Virus record (IMG/VR): IMGVR_UViG_3300036945_000482
Coordinates: 1 to 47,892 of that record
Length of the DNA: 47,892 nucleotides
Origin: a virus
Strand: one strand, 5' to 3'
Shown: positions 47,887 through 47,892 of the stretch, piece by piece
How the letters are laid out: every line of letters begins with the position of its first letter
How positions within the stretch are numbered: the first letter of the stretch is position 1
Translations under genes and position numbers: made by a program
The notes under the pieces: generated by a model
What the model was told of the DNA's origin: nothing
Database searches by the model: none
Seen by the model: the letters and a program-made list of their open reading frames with translations, nothing else

Positions 47887-47892
47887 GCCACA
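47887..47892 (-). promoter_or_regulatory. Start of a probable fourth early promoter, cut by the window edge
   Basis: The window ends in GCCACA, which equals the beginning of the flank at 46195 (GCCACACCA). Position, 36 bases from the 65-residue gene, matches the spacing of the promoter at 46196 to its gene. Confidence 0.55.

Overview
The window is a 47.9 kb piece of a phage genome of the Escherichia phage N4 type (Schitoviridae, short-tailed). The N4 core set is recognisable: the C-terminal part of a giant virion RNA polymerase (1-4159, + strand); an SSB, a RecA-like ATPase, a primase and a RecB-like nuclease in the N4 gp45-gp44-gp43-gp42 order (6.9-12.4 kb, - strand); a family A DNA polymerase, a Dda-like helicase and the MoxR-type ATPase/VWA pair (28.9-39.4 kb, - strand); and a two-subunit T7-like RNA polymerase equivalent to N4 RNAPII (41.8-45.1 kb, - strand). 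Relative to the usual N4 map the window is reversed. The host is probably a betaproteobacterium, inferred from the style of several small accessory genes and the moderately GC-rich codon use; it is not proven here.

Layout. 1-4.2 kb: end of the virion RNAP. 4.3-4.8 kb: gene-free block of RNA-like structures, one of them tRNA-derived. 4.8-16.7 kb (-): replication genes followed upstream by nucleotide metabolism (DUF4406, dNTP pyrophosphohydrolase-like, DUF3310, class II ribonucleotide reductase), then ThyX to 17.5 kb. 17.6-26.1 kb (+): late-type cassette of two tail fibres sharing an adaptor domain, an SGNH-hydrolase fibre, a small tail protein, holin, M15 endolysin, second holin, HExxH protein and exonuclease. 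26.1-41.2 kb (-): small genes, a VWA protein, DNA polymerase, helicase, AAA/VWA pair and an embedded tyrosine-integrase cassette. 41.2-47.9 kb (-): early region with RNAPII and small early genes.

Most notable. (1) The ribonucleotide reductase is encoded in two ORFs joined by a split intein. The N-terminal intein half carries a GIY-YIG endonuclease and ends in a stop that overlaps the start of the C-terminal half, which has its own Shine-Dalgarno. (2) The RNAPII large-subunit gene is interrupted by a group I intron carrying another GIY-YIG endonuclease, next to a conserved polymerase motif. (3) Three hairpins with a GGA loop and an identical 8-base flank (CCACACCA) sit upstream of early genes and look like promoters of the virion RNAP; the window ends inside what looks like a fourth. 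Related GGA hairpins without that flank precede replication genes. (4) Two intergenic blocks (4.34-4.78 and 46.2-46.7 kb) are packed with stem-loops, several with G-U pairs that fit only a minus-strand RNA.

How it would work, by analogy with N4: the injected virion RNAP fires hairpin promoters at the right end and makes the early proteins and RNAPII; RNAPII transcribes replication and nucleotide genes; SSB and host RNA polymerase serve late genes. Expression of active RNAPII would then depend on intron splicing, and active reductase on protein trans-splicing.
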